Assembly: GCA_019313025.1 (NCBI GenBank)
Contig: JAFDCA010000510.1
Coordinates: 1 to 7,463 of the forward strand
Origin: Deltaproteobacteria bacterium
GTDB taxonomy: Bacteria > Desulfobacterota > Desulfobacteria > Desulfobacterales > UBA11574
Direction of reading: 5' to 3'
Length of the DNA: 7,463 nucleotides
The notes beneath the pieces were generated by a model. That model saw only the letters and a program-made list of their open reading frames with translations. It was not told where the DNA came from and did not search any database. Below, one piece after another: positions 1 to 6,538 of the stretch. The position numbers and the translations under genes were made by a program. Within the stretch, counting starts at the first letter, position 1, and every line of letters begins with the position of its first letter.

Positions 1-1640
1 CCACAAACAGTATACGCGGCAGGTTCGAAAATATTGAAAGTCCACACCTTCGATTTGCGCCGGGATTAAGCCTAAAATACCAAGGCACGCTCCCTGATCA
101 GACGACCCTGTTCAAAGACGGAGACAATCCTTTATTTCTTTATCAATTAACATCCCGAAACGATGCGCAATTCTCAAAGTTCACCCTCCCATACACCGGA
201 TACGCGCTTGTGCCTCATCCAAAGCATATCCTTGTCATTCAGCATGGCGGGGGATCCGCCATTCCATGCGCGTTGGCATCGGGTGCAGGAAACATCACCA
301 TTGTCGAGCAGCAACCCCACATCGCAAACCACGTTCAGCAAAACTATAAACTTCCGGTTATCAACCAAAATCCAAGAACATTTTTAGCCCGATCTGACAA
401 CAGATACGACATTATACACATAGAAAACTGGGGAACGTCTCTTCCTGGATCAGCGGCCCTGACCCAGGATTATTTTTTTAGCATTGAAAGTTTTATACAA
501 TATTTCCAACATCTTTCGAATAAAGGTGTTCTCATTGTTTCACGGTTTCTTTTACTGCCGCCGTCAGATGCGATTCGCCTATGGGCCACTGCATACGAAA
601 GTTTGAGATCCATTGAAATCAAAAATGCTGAAAAACATATCGCTGTTTTGCGCAACTGGAACACCTATACCCTGATCGTATCCGCAAAACCTTTTCACGA
701 CACCACCTTGCTGCAAAACGTTTCCCGAAACTTAAATTTTGATATGGTTTTCATTCCCGGAATATTGAAGAAAGATGTCAACCGTTTTAATATTTTTGAT
801 GCCCCGTATCATTATATCGAAATCAAGCGTCTCTCAGAAGCGTATCAGCTAGGAACCGAAAAAACATATTTTGACAACTATCCCATGGATATCTTGCCTC
901 AGACGGACAACCGCCCTTTCCCTTATCGGTTTTTAAAGTGGTCCCGTCTGATAGCACTTTACAAAATGACCGGAAGCAGGTTTTATTCCTTATTCATGTC
1001 CGGCGAAATTGTGGTTTCCGTTGTTTTAATAGAAGCATTAGGGATATCGCTTCTTTTGATGCTTCCCTTTTTGTCAATCTTAAGAGATTCTCGAAAGTTC
1101 CATTTCTCCAACATGCTATACTTTCTTGCCGTGGGTTCAGGTTTTATGTTCATTGAACTTTTTTTTATAAACGAATTCATTTTTGTTTTCGGAGATCCGG
1201 TCATCAGCTTTACCGTCGTTATTACAGGCCTACTTGTGTTTTCCGCATTCGGCGGCTATTGGTCACAGCGATTAGGTATTAAAAACTTTCCCATAATTAT
1301 CGTTTTACTTATCGTGATTCTCTTATGTATGTTCATCATTTTCAATCCACTTACGAATGGCCTCATAAAGCTCACCAATTTTTGGCGTTACACCCTGTCA
1401 TTGTGTATTCTCATACCACCGGGATTCTTAATGGGATTCCCCTTCCCCCTTGGCATGCGATATCTGTTGAACCTCCCAGCCCACCGGTCGTATGCCTGGA
1501 CGATAAATGGATGCGCATCGGTCTTGGCATCCATCGCATCTGCGCAAATCTCGCTGAGTTTGGGTCTCTCAGCCATTATGATTTTTGCAATCTCAGCCTA
1601 TTTTCTGGCATTCATCACACTTTATTTCAAAAAGTTTTAA
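1..1640 (+). CDS. Membrane protein with spermidine-synthase-like domain, 5' partial
   Basis: The frame is open from base 3 to the TAA at 1638-1640, giving 545 visible residues. The GTG at 210 is not the start, because a family-typical stretch (ESPHLRFAPGLSLKYQG) lies upstream of it, so the gene begins before the window. Counting from the GTG codon, a Rossmann SAM-type loop (HGGG, 12-15) and an acidic strand end (IVEQQP, 31-36) mark a methyltransferase/spermidine synthase fold. A TDNRPFPY motif (232-239) follows. About seven hydrophobic segments then occupy roughly 263-475, including GSGFMFIE and PPGFLMGFPFPLGMR, both typical of the C-terminal membrane half of fused spermidine synthase-like proteins. 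Such proteins are often annotated as spermidine synthase, but the usual catalytic Asp region reads IHIENWG here, so aminopropyl transfer is doubtful. The substrate is unknown. The family call is solid and the function is not. Confidence 0.85.
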   Translation, partial: TNSIRGRFENIESPHLRFAPGLSLKYQGTLPDQTTLFKDGDNPLFLYQLTSRNDAQFSKFTLPYTGYALVPHPKHILVIQHGGGSAIPCALASGAGNITIVEQQPHIANHVQQNYKLPVINQNPRTFLARSDNRYDIIHIENWGTSLPGSAALTQDYFFSIESFIQYFQHLSNKGVLIVSRFLLLPPSDAIRLWATAYESLRSIEIKNAEKHIAVLRNWNTYTLIVSAKPFHDTTLLQNVSRNLNFDMVFIPGILKKDVNRFNIFDAPYHYIEIKRLSEAYQLGTEKTYFDNYPMDILPQTDNRPFPYRFLKWSRLIALYKMTGSRFYSLFMSGEIVVSVVLIEALGISLLLMLPFLSILRDSRKFHFSNMLYFLAVGSGFMFIELFFINEFIFVFGDPVISFTVVITGLLVFSAFGGYWSQRLGIKNFPIIIVLLIVILLCMFIIFNPLTNGLIKLTNFWRYTLSLCILIPPGFLMGFPFPLGMRYLLNLPAHRSYAWTINGCASVLASIASAQISLSLGLSAIMIFAISAYFLAFITLYFKKF

Positions 1641-1652
1641 CACTTAGGAAAG

Positions 1653-1681
1653 ATGACAATTTTTCCCTTTTATGCTATATT
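1653..1681 (+). promoter_or_regulatory. Probable sigma-70 promoter for the J-domain gene
   Basis: The -35 box ATGACA (1653-1658) and the -10 box TATATT (1676-1681) each match the consensus at five of six positions and are exactly 17 bases apart. A TG one base before the -10 box (1673-1674) makes it an extended -10. Transcription would begin near 1688, leaving a leader of about 39 bases before the ATG at 1727. The preceding gene ends at 1640, so the site is wholly intergenic. This is by-eye matching in an AT-rich stretch and is untested. Confidence 0.6.
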
Positions 1682-1699
1682 TCATAAAACAAATTTTCA

Positions 1700-1714
1700 T
1701 GCCAAATTTTGGCA
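1700..1714. promoter_or_regulatory. Perfect 7-1-7 palindrome abutting the ribosome binding site
   Basis: TGCCAAATTTTGGCA is a perfect inverted repeat with a single central base. It lies in the predicted leader, and its last A is the first base of the AAGGA Shine-Dalgarno sequence at 1714-1718. In RNA it could form a 6-bp stem with a 3-base loop next to the ribosome binding site. In DNA it could be an operator just downstream of the transcription start. Either role is inferred from position and symmetry only. Confidence 0.45.
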
Positions 1715-1726
1715 AGGATCTTGAGA

Positions 1727-2176
1727 ATGAAAATCCTGTTGATCATTATCGGATTGATTTATGCCTTGAGCCCATACGACATTCTTCCTGATTTTCTCAT
1801 GGGTTGGGGTTGGCTCGACGACATTATTCTTTTATATATTTTATGGCGGGTTTTTAAAACAGTCGGCCAAAAACCAGCCGATTTTCAAAATTTTTTTCGA
1901 CAAAGCCGCCATTCATCCCAATACGACAAAGGATCATCTCAAAAGGAAACCCATGGAAGCAACCGTTTCCAAGAAGGAAGTGCGTCACAGGATCCGCACG
2001 CAGTGTTGAATGTTCCAAAAAATGCATCACAAGAAGAAATAAAAAAGGCTTACAGGGAACTGGCCAACAAATATCATCCGGACAAGGTACTTCACCTGGG
2101 TGATGAGTTCAGAGAACTGGCAGAAAAGCGTTTTAAAGAAATTGAGGAAGCCTATCGAAAATTGATCCCAAAATAA
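1727..2176 (+). CDS. Membrane-anchored J-domain protein with DUF1232/YkvA-like N-terminus
   Basis: The product has 149 residues. ATG at 1727 is chosen because AAGGA (1714-1718) sits 8 bases upstream; a TTG at 1709 lies inside the palindrome and has no ribosome binding site. Residues 1-45 contain two hydrophobic stretches around SPYDILPDF and GWLDD, the signature of DUF1232 (YkvA-like) membrane segments. Residues 50-88 are a polar, low-complexity linker. Residues 89-149 are a J domain with helix II ([14 protein letters not shown]), the HPD motif at 117-119, and a long helix III ending the protein; spacing resembles the DjlA-type C-terminal J domain. J domains recruit DnaK and stimulate its ATPase. 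With no glycine-rich or zinc region, this is a class III co-chaperone, probably recruiting DnaK to the inner membrane. The client is unknown. The next gene starts 22 bases downstream, suggesting co-transcription. Confidence 0.88.
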   Translation: MKILLIIIGLIYALSPYDILPDFLMGWGWLDDIILLYILWRVFKTVGQKPADFQNFFRQSRHSSQYDKGSSQKETHGSNRFQEGSASQDPHAVLNVPKNASQEEIKKAYRELANKYHPDKVLHLGDEFRELAEKRFKEIEEAYRKLIPK

Positions 2177-2198
2177 TAGACATAAAGGAAGGAAGGGT

Positions 2199-2675
2199 TT
2201 GAACAAAAAAGAAACAAAAGAAGTCGTGGTGCCCAAAGAGGACGCTGTCTTCTGGCTGGACGCTTACGGGCGATGGCATAATAAACATGGCGTATTTGAG
2301 CATAAAAAAATTATCGGCTACTTTCATTCATCGATTCGAAAGGATGCTGACGGGTATCATCTTTTCCAAAAACACGAGGATCACACCGTAGAAAAGGTTT
2401 ATTTTAAATACGAAGATACCGCCCTGTTTGTTTTTGACGTCAAAACAGAAGGTGATTCCGACAAGATCCGCCTGATCCTGAATACGAAAGAAGAAGTTGC
2501 CCTAACCCCGGAGAATCTTTTTGTTCAAAATGACAATCTTTACATGGACCACGCCGGCCATCGGATCAAATTTATCGATCGGGCGATGATGAAACTTGCC
2601 CATCGATTGAAATGTCATCAACATCGATATTGCCTCGAATTAAGCGGCAGAATCTATGATATCCCTATTCGATAA
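2199..2675 (+). CDS. DUF1285-like conserved hypothetical protein
   Basis: The product has 158 residues and is soluble, with no signal peptide or membrane segment. The start is TTG at 2199; no in-frame ATG occurs before residue 115, and the purine run at 2184-2197 (GGAAGGAAGGG) is a strong ribosome binding site. The pattern of an early W plus DAYGRWHNKHG (21-31), KDADGYHLF (48-56), EKVYFKYED (65-73), a variable strand region, and ALTPENLF (101-108) before a C-terminal FIDRAMMKLAHRL helix matches my recollection of DUF1285. That family consists of small mixed alpha/beta proteins of unknown biochemical role. Related proteins are sometimes mislabelled as transporters, which the sequence does not support. 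It follows the J-domain gene by 22 bases, so the two are probably translated from one transcript. Function is not assigned. Confidence 0.75.
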   Translation: MNKKETKEVVVPKEDAVFWLDAYGRWHNKHGVFEHKKIIGYFHSSIRKDADGYHLFQKHEDHTVEKVYFKYEDTALFVFDVKTEGDSDKIRLILNTKEEVALTPENLFVQNDNLYMDHAGHRIKFIDRAMMKLAHRLKCHQHRYCLELSGRIYDIPIR

Positions 2676-3192
2676 AGTAAAATTTATGTGTAGAATGCTT
2701 GTTTTAAATATCCCAGTCAAGATTTTAGATAATGACAACCAAGTCGCATTTGTACAAGTTTCATTAGACCAAAAAATTTATATCTTGGTTTGTGAGCGTA
2801 TATAGCTATTGTCAGAATAACATTCCGTTTCATCCGCCGGATAATTTCGTTGAGATCTGCAAGAACTCTCAAACAAAAGCGCGTAAAAGAGAACATGTCC
2901 ATGGCGTTTTAGGTCTCCAAATGAAAAATATCAAACTCATTTTGATACAAGCTTATAGAAAATGATGGGAAAGATAAGGATTATTTCTAATGAGCCTTAA
3001 ATGGCGAAGATGTGGTTCATTGCAGTATACCAGCTGTTACCAGTCTTGTCAGTTCAGCCTTCAAGTTTTAGTTTTTATTTAATACGGAAAAGCTTTAAAA
3101 GAGCGAGTATTCAAGTATTAAGTTTGAGGACTTTATTTTAACCTATAAAATTTGATCTCTTGGGAGCGAATTGTTACTTCATAAAAAACGCT
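2676..3192. other. AT-rich gap between convergent genes, no convincing gene
   Basis: This 517-base stretch separates the end of the DUF1285-like gene from the end of the phospholipase D-like gene. A 61-codon minus-strand frame at 2717-2902 has no recognisable family and no well-placed ribosome binding site. Small inverted repeats are present: ACCAA/TTGGT with a 12-base spacer at about 2768-2789, ATCC/GGAT at 2832-2842, and TTGAGA/TCTCAA at 2850-2872. None is followed by a T run on either strand, so no intrinsic terminator is called for either convergent gene. It may be decayed sequence or an unrecognised small RNA region, but nothing visible establishes this. Confidence 0.6.
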
Positions 3193-4761
3193 TTATAACT
3201 GGGATTCAATGGGCCAAATACTCATAAAACCGATACCAAACCGTCTCCAGAAACTCGTGTAAGGATCGACGTCAAACGTGTGTTCTTTTCCGTCGACCCA
3301 TCCGTGCCAGAGAAGTTTTTCGAAACCGTTTTCGTCTTTTTTCAATTCAAGTCGGAAAGCAAGTTGTTCGATGTTCTCTTCAAACCATTTTGTCATCTCT
3401 TCTGCAATCTCAGGTACTTTCAGCACGATGCCGATTTCAGTGTTGTGCAACAGGGCCCGGGGATCAAGATTCAAAGAGCCGATGAAGACTTGTTTGCGGT
3501 CAAAGACAAAGGATTTTGCATGGAGGCTGGCCTTGGATGAACCACCCTTGCCCTTTTTTTCCTTTCGCTGTTCACGGGTCAGCTTTTTGTTCAACTCATA
3601 CAGTTCAACACCTGCGCGTAACAGGTCTTTTCGGTATTTTTTATAGCCGGCATGAACAATGCCCACATCGTTTGAGGCCAGAGAATTGGTGAGAATGCGC
3701 ACCCGAACCCCACGCTGGGACAACTGGGCCAAAAAAGCGGTTCCCGATTTGCCCGGTACAAAGTATGGAGAAAATATGATCAGCTCTTTTTCAACCCCTT
3801 TCCAATAGGGTTTGAGCATGGGCGAGAGGTGATATTCGGTCTCGCTGAAATCGTGAAGCAGTTTTTCCGGCTGATCAAACACGACCTCTGCATCTCCCCA
3901 CCTGAATTCAATCTGGCCTTTTCGGAGATTATTGGCAAGATCTGAATCACGCAGGGCCTGAAGATATTCGGAATCGAATTGATCGGCCACATATTGGTTC
4001 AACTGCCCTCGCTGTTCCTCGACCTTTTCAGGTGTCGGCAGCTCACCTTTAATGAGCACCGAGGCAGGATATGCCAGCTCGCTGTTCCAATAACGATCAA
4101 AAACCGAAGAAACCTCCTTGACCACCGGTCCGATGGCCATCACATCCAGATCGGCAAAGGCCAAATCTGGATCGGCATCAAAGTATTCATTGCCGATATT
4201 GCGCCCGCCTAAAATGGTAACCTGGTTGTCCACCGTAAATGTTTTATTGTGCATACGACGGGTCACAGTGCCCAAACGCGTCACAAACTGGGAGGTCCGG
4301 CCCACATTTCTACTAAAAGGGTTGAATATCCTCACCTCTATGTTGGGATGGCTGTCCATGGCAACCGCTCCCACATCCCTGCCGGCAAGATCCATATCAT
4401 CCACCAACAGGCGCACCCTCACACCCCGGTCGGCCGCTTTGAACAGTAGATCGGTAAACAGTCTGCCGACAAGATCTTTGTGGTATAGGTAATATTGTAC
4501 ATCAATGCTGCGCTCGGCATAATTGGACAATACAGCACGGGCCACAAACGCATCCAGGCCCCTGCCCAACAAAAGGAATCCGGATTTTCCCGGGTGTGCC
4601 TCTCTTTCCCTGGTTTTTACCTTGGCGAAAGCAGTCTTCTCGGTATCGGTCAAAGCATACGATTCGGGTCGATCAAAATCTTTTGGTAAAGTGGCGCAAC
4701 CGGCAATAAGAGATATTACAACGGCTGCCAATATTTGAACGATAATGGCGGGTCTATACAT
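3193..4761 (-). CDS. Phospholipase D/cardiolipin synthase-like lipoprotein, two HKD motifs
   Basis: The product has 522 residues. ATG at 4761 is preferred to the TTG at 4773, because the likely -10 box at 4779-4784 lies too close to the TTG and a GGGG lies just before the ATG. Residues 1-22 are a signal peptide ending in the lipobox LIAGC (Cys22). The +2 residue is Ala, so outer-membrane sorting is expected under E. coli rules. Two HxKxxxxD motifs are complete: HNKTFTVD (H171, K173, D178) and HAKSFVFD (H414, K416, D421), the latter followed by GSLNLDPR. This two-motif layout and length resemble E. coli ClsC/YmdC (about 470 residues), which makes cardiolipin by phosphatidyl transfer; a phospholipase D hydrolase is the alternative. 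A Lys/Arg-rich segment at about 392-411 precedes the second motif and may contact anionic lipid. It follows the ligase gene by 146 bases and likely has its own promoter. Confidence 0.9.
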   Translation of the reverse strand: MYRPAIIVQILAAVVISLIAGCATLPKDFDRPESYALTDTEKTAFAKVKTREREAHPGKSGFLLLGRGLDAFVARAVLSNYAERSIDVQYYLYHKDLVGRLFTDLLFKAADRGVRVRLLVDDMDLAGRDVGAVAMDSHPNIEVRIFNPFSRNVGRTSQFVTRLGTVTRRMHNKTFTVDNQVTILGGRNIGNEYFDADPDLAFADLDVMAIGPVVKEVSSVFDRYWNSELAYPASVLIKGELPTPEKVEEQRGQLNQYVADQFDSEYLQALRDSDLANNLRKGQIEFRWGDAEVVFDQPEKLLHDFSETEYHLSPMLKPYWKGVEKELIIFSPYFVPGKSGTAFLAQLSQRGVRVRILTNSLASNDVGIVHAGYKKYRKDLLRAGVELYELNKKLTREQRKEKKGKGGSSKASLHAKSFVFDRKQVFIGSLNLDPRALLHNTEIGIVLKVPEIAEEMTKWFEENIEQLAFRLELKKDENGFEKLLWHGWVDGKEHTFDVDPYTSFWRRFGIGFMSIWPIESQL

Positions 4762-4778
4762 TTTATGCCCCAAGGGTG

Positions 4779-4807
4779 ATCATAGTTTCTTAAAAACAGT
4801 CTTGCAA
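4779..4807 (-). promoter_or_regulatory. Probable sigma-70 promoter for the phospholipase D-like gene
   Basis: Read on the minus strand, TTGCAA (4802-4807, four of six to the -35 consensus) and TATGAT (4779-4784, five of six to the -10 consensus) are 17 bases apart. Initiation would fall near 4772, leaving a leader of only about 10-12 bases before the ATG at 4761. The -35 box overlaps a small inverted repeat, TTGC-AAAAA-GCAA (4802-4814), that could be a binding site. By-eye prediction only. Confidence 0.5.
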
Positions 4808-4907
4808 AAAGCAAAAGGTCCGAATGTTTAAAATCAAGCTCGCCCGTAACATCTATCTGGGGATCATCTTCTCCATCTGTTTTTTATTGAGATTAATTGT
4901 AAATTTC

Positions 4908-6428
4908 TTAAGTGCCACCATACAGTTCTTTAATTTTAACCCTGTCCGGTGTACCGTCTTCGAGGGAGGGAAAATCGGATATGAATTCAACATACTGGGG
5001 TTTTTTATATCTGGCGATACGCTCGCCCACAAACTGAATCAATTCCCGGGGTTCTAACTTTTTATTGGATTTCAATCGGCAAACCGCTTTTATTCCTTCT
5101 TTCCATTTGGGATCCGGAACCCCGAAAACAACGACCTTGTCAACCGCCGGATGCTGAAGAATGACCTTTTCCACTTCGGCAGGATAAACATTCTCGCCAC
5201 CGGGTTTGATCAGCTCCTTCTCGGCCTTTCGGCCGGCGTACCATAGGAATCCATCTTCATCAAAACGACCCAGATCCCCGGTGTGATGCCATCCTTCACG
5301 AAATGTATAGGCGTTTTCTTCGGAAAGATTCCAGTAGCCTTTAAACACCAATGGGCCTTTCATGGATATTTCCCCCACCGCTCCCTTAGGAACCGGACGG
5401 CCATAATCATCCACCAAACGGACGTTTCCAAGAGAAACCATCTTTCCGGCAGAACCCGGCCGGTCATTGTAACGTCCCATTGTTGCCAGACCGGTGGTTT
5501 CCGTTTGTCCGTAAATGGAATAAAACGTACCACCGGTAACCTGTTGATACTTCTCGATGGTTTCCGGCGAGTCCAGTCCCATGACAGCCCTAAGACTATT
5601 GATGTTTTGACCTGTTTTTTCTTTTTGCTCAAGAATGGATGCAAGAATCGGTGAAAAATCAAAAAAGATAGTTACTTTTTTTGTTTCAATGAGTTCAACC
5701 GCTTTTTCTGCATCAAATTTGCTCATGTTCACGCTAAGGGCACCGGCTAAAAAGCTGCTGATGACCATAAAAAGTCCGCCTACATGAAACAGCGGCAGAA
5801 AATTTAAATGAACATCTTTTTCAGTCAAATGAAAACAATAATTCAAATGCAGGCCGGCGCATAAGAGATTGCCGTGGCTTAATAGGGCACCTCTGGGGTT
5901 TCCTTCTACAGCGGCGGTATGAATAATCACAAAACCATCATTATTGGAGACATCTTTGGCTTCAAATTTTCCCGTATTGTTCATCAAATCGTCAAACCCT
6001 GTAAAGATGCCGCCTTCATCTTTGAACGTGACATATGATTTCACGGAAATAAGGTCGGATTTGAGCCCCTTGACCAGGTTTTGAAACTCTGTATCCACAA
6101 AGAGAACTTTAGGATCACAATCATTCAGGTTATATTTTATTTCTTCTGCCGAAAGTCGCCAATTGATGGGCAAGAGAATAGCCCCTAAAGCAGACGCAGC
6201 GCCATAAAGAAGGAAATATTCAAGGCTGTTTTTCCCGACAATACCGATCCGATCACCTTTTTTAATGCCGATTGATTGCAAACTAAATGCAAGGCGATCG
6301 GTCATCGCTTTAATTTGAAAAAATGTGAGCGTTCTGCCCGTATCCACCTCATGCCACGCAGATCGATCACTAAAACACACGGCATTTCTATCGATCAAAT
6401 CGTAGAAAGTAAAATCATATAATCCCAT
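4908..6428 (-). CDS. AMP-forming acyl-CoA synthetase/ligase family protein
   Basis: The product has 506 residues, a normal length for the ANL superfamily. ATG at 6428 is preceded by GAGG. Family enzymes adenylate a carboxylic acid with ATP and transfer it to CoA in the cytoplasm. Visible motifs are: a P-loop equivalent HTAAVEGNPRG (170-180); YGQTE (306-310), the aromatic/Glu ATP-site motif; HTGDLG with Asp385 for ribose binding; GR at 399-400; GGENVYPAEVE (410-420); and the C-terminal domain with RYKKPQYV (473-480). Two departures stand out. The P-loop lacks the usual TSGTTG-x-PKG residues, with Arg179 in place of Lys. The C-terminal catalytic Lys position (G-K in most relatives) reads G492-T493. 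The extended KAEKELIKP loop before GGENVYP suggests a subfamily I associate with deltaproteobacteria, so both changes may be ancestral. The substrate is unknown; the nearby livF suggests a branched, aromatic or other organic acid. Confidence 0.88.
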   Translation of the reverse strand: MGLYDFTFYDLIDRNAVCFSDRSAWHEVDTGRTLTFFQIKAMTDRLAFSLQSIGIKKGDRIGIVGKNSLEYFLLYGAASALGAILLPINWRLSAEEIKYNLNDCDPKVLFVDTEFQNLVKGLKSDLISVKSYVTFKDEGGIFTGFDDLMNNTGKFEAKDVSNNDGFVIIHTAAVEGNPRGALLSHGNLLCAGLHLNYCFHLTEKDVHLNFLPLFHVGGLFMVISSFLAGALSVNMSKFDAEKAVELIETKKVTIFFDFSPILASILEQKEKTGQNINSLRAVMGLDSPETIEKYQQVTGGTFYSIYGQTETTGLATMGRYNDRPGSAGKMVSLGNVRLVDDYGRPVPKGAVGEISMKGPLVFKGYWNLSEENAYTFREGWHHTGDLGRFDEDGFLWYAGRKAEKELIKPGGENVYPAEVEKVILQHPAVDKVVVFGVPDPKWKEGIKAVCRLKSNKKLEPRELIQFVGERIARYKKPQYVEFISDFPSLEDGTPDRVKIKELYGGT

Positions 6429-6443
6429 AACAACCTCAGTTAC

Positions 6444-6521
6444 CAGGGATTAGGTGTCGGGTGTCAGGGATTAGCTGGATAATATTTGGTATGAATCATT
6501 TACCGCTAATCCCTGATCCCT
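6444..6521. repeat. Composite direct and inverted repeat between ligase and LEA genes
   Basis: CAGGGATTAG occurs directly at 6444-6453 and 6465-6474, joined by GTGTCGGGTGT-like sequence. The second copy, extended to CAGGGATTAGC (6465-6475), has a perfect 11-base inverted partner at 6505-6515, followed by a further ATCCCT (6516-6521). The 29-base spacer contains a smaller imperfect inverted repeat, GGTATGA/TCATTTACC (6488-6504). The element occupies most of the 110-base gap between the LEA lipoprotein gene and the ligase gene. On the minus (coding) strand the stem is not followed by a T run, so it is not a typical intrinsic terminator. It may be a dispersed intergenic repeat or an mRNA-stability hairpin. 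Confidence 0.75.
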
Positions 6522-6538
6522 AAAACCTGTTTTATTGA

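Noticed and set aside
210..212. GTG at 210 as the start of the spermidine-synthase-like gene
   Set aside because: The same frame is open to the window edge, and the family-typical ESPHLRFAPGLSL stretch lies upstream of it, so it is an internal codon.
1709..1726. Upstream TTG start for the J-domain protein
   Set aside because: The TTG lies within the palindrome and has no ribosome binding site, while ATG 1727 has AAGGA at ideal spacing and starts directly with the hydrophobic segment.
2717..2902. 61-codon minus-strand frame in the convergent gap
   Set aside because: No family recognised, its nearest GGAG is about 12 bases from the start, and it lies in AT-rich sequence with small inverted repeats. 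Kept only as a comment on the gap.
3278..3646. Long plus-strand frames opposite the phospholipase D-like gene (also near 4118-4492)
   Set aside because: They are antisense to a well-supported gene with intact HKD motifs, and their translations show no recognisable domain.
4762..4773. Upstream TTG start for the phospholipase D-like gene
   Set aside because: It would be at or before the predicted transcription start and has no ribosome binding site; the ATG at 4761 gives a cleaner signal peptide.
4824..5057. Plus-strand frame with a hydrophobic N-terminus across the ligase 3' end
   Set aside because: The hydrophobic stretch comes from AT-rich intergenic sequence, the rest is antisense to the ligase, and no ribosome binding site is evident.
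5283..5654. Overlapping frames on both strands within the acyl-CoA ligase gene
   Set aside because: They lie inside a region coding for conserved ligase motifs such as YGQTE and HTGDLG, so they are shadows.
6465..6515. Intrinsic terminator after the LEA lipoprotein gene
   Set aside because: The 11-bp stem has a 29-base spacer and no T run follows it on the minus strand, so it is described as a repeat.
6444..6521. CRISPR-like array
   Set aside because: Only two direct copies of a 10-base unit with an 11-base spacer and one inverted copy are present, with no cas gene nearby.
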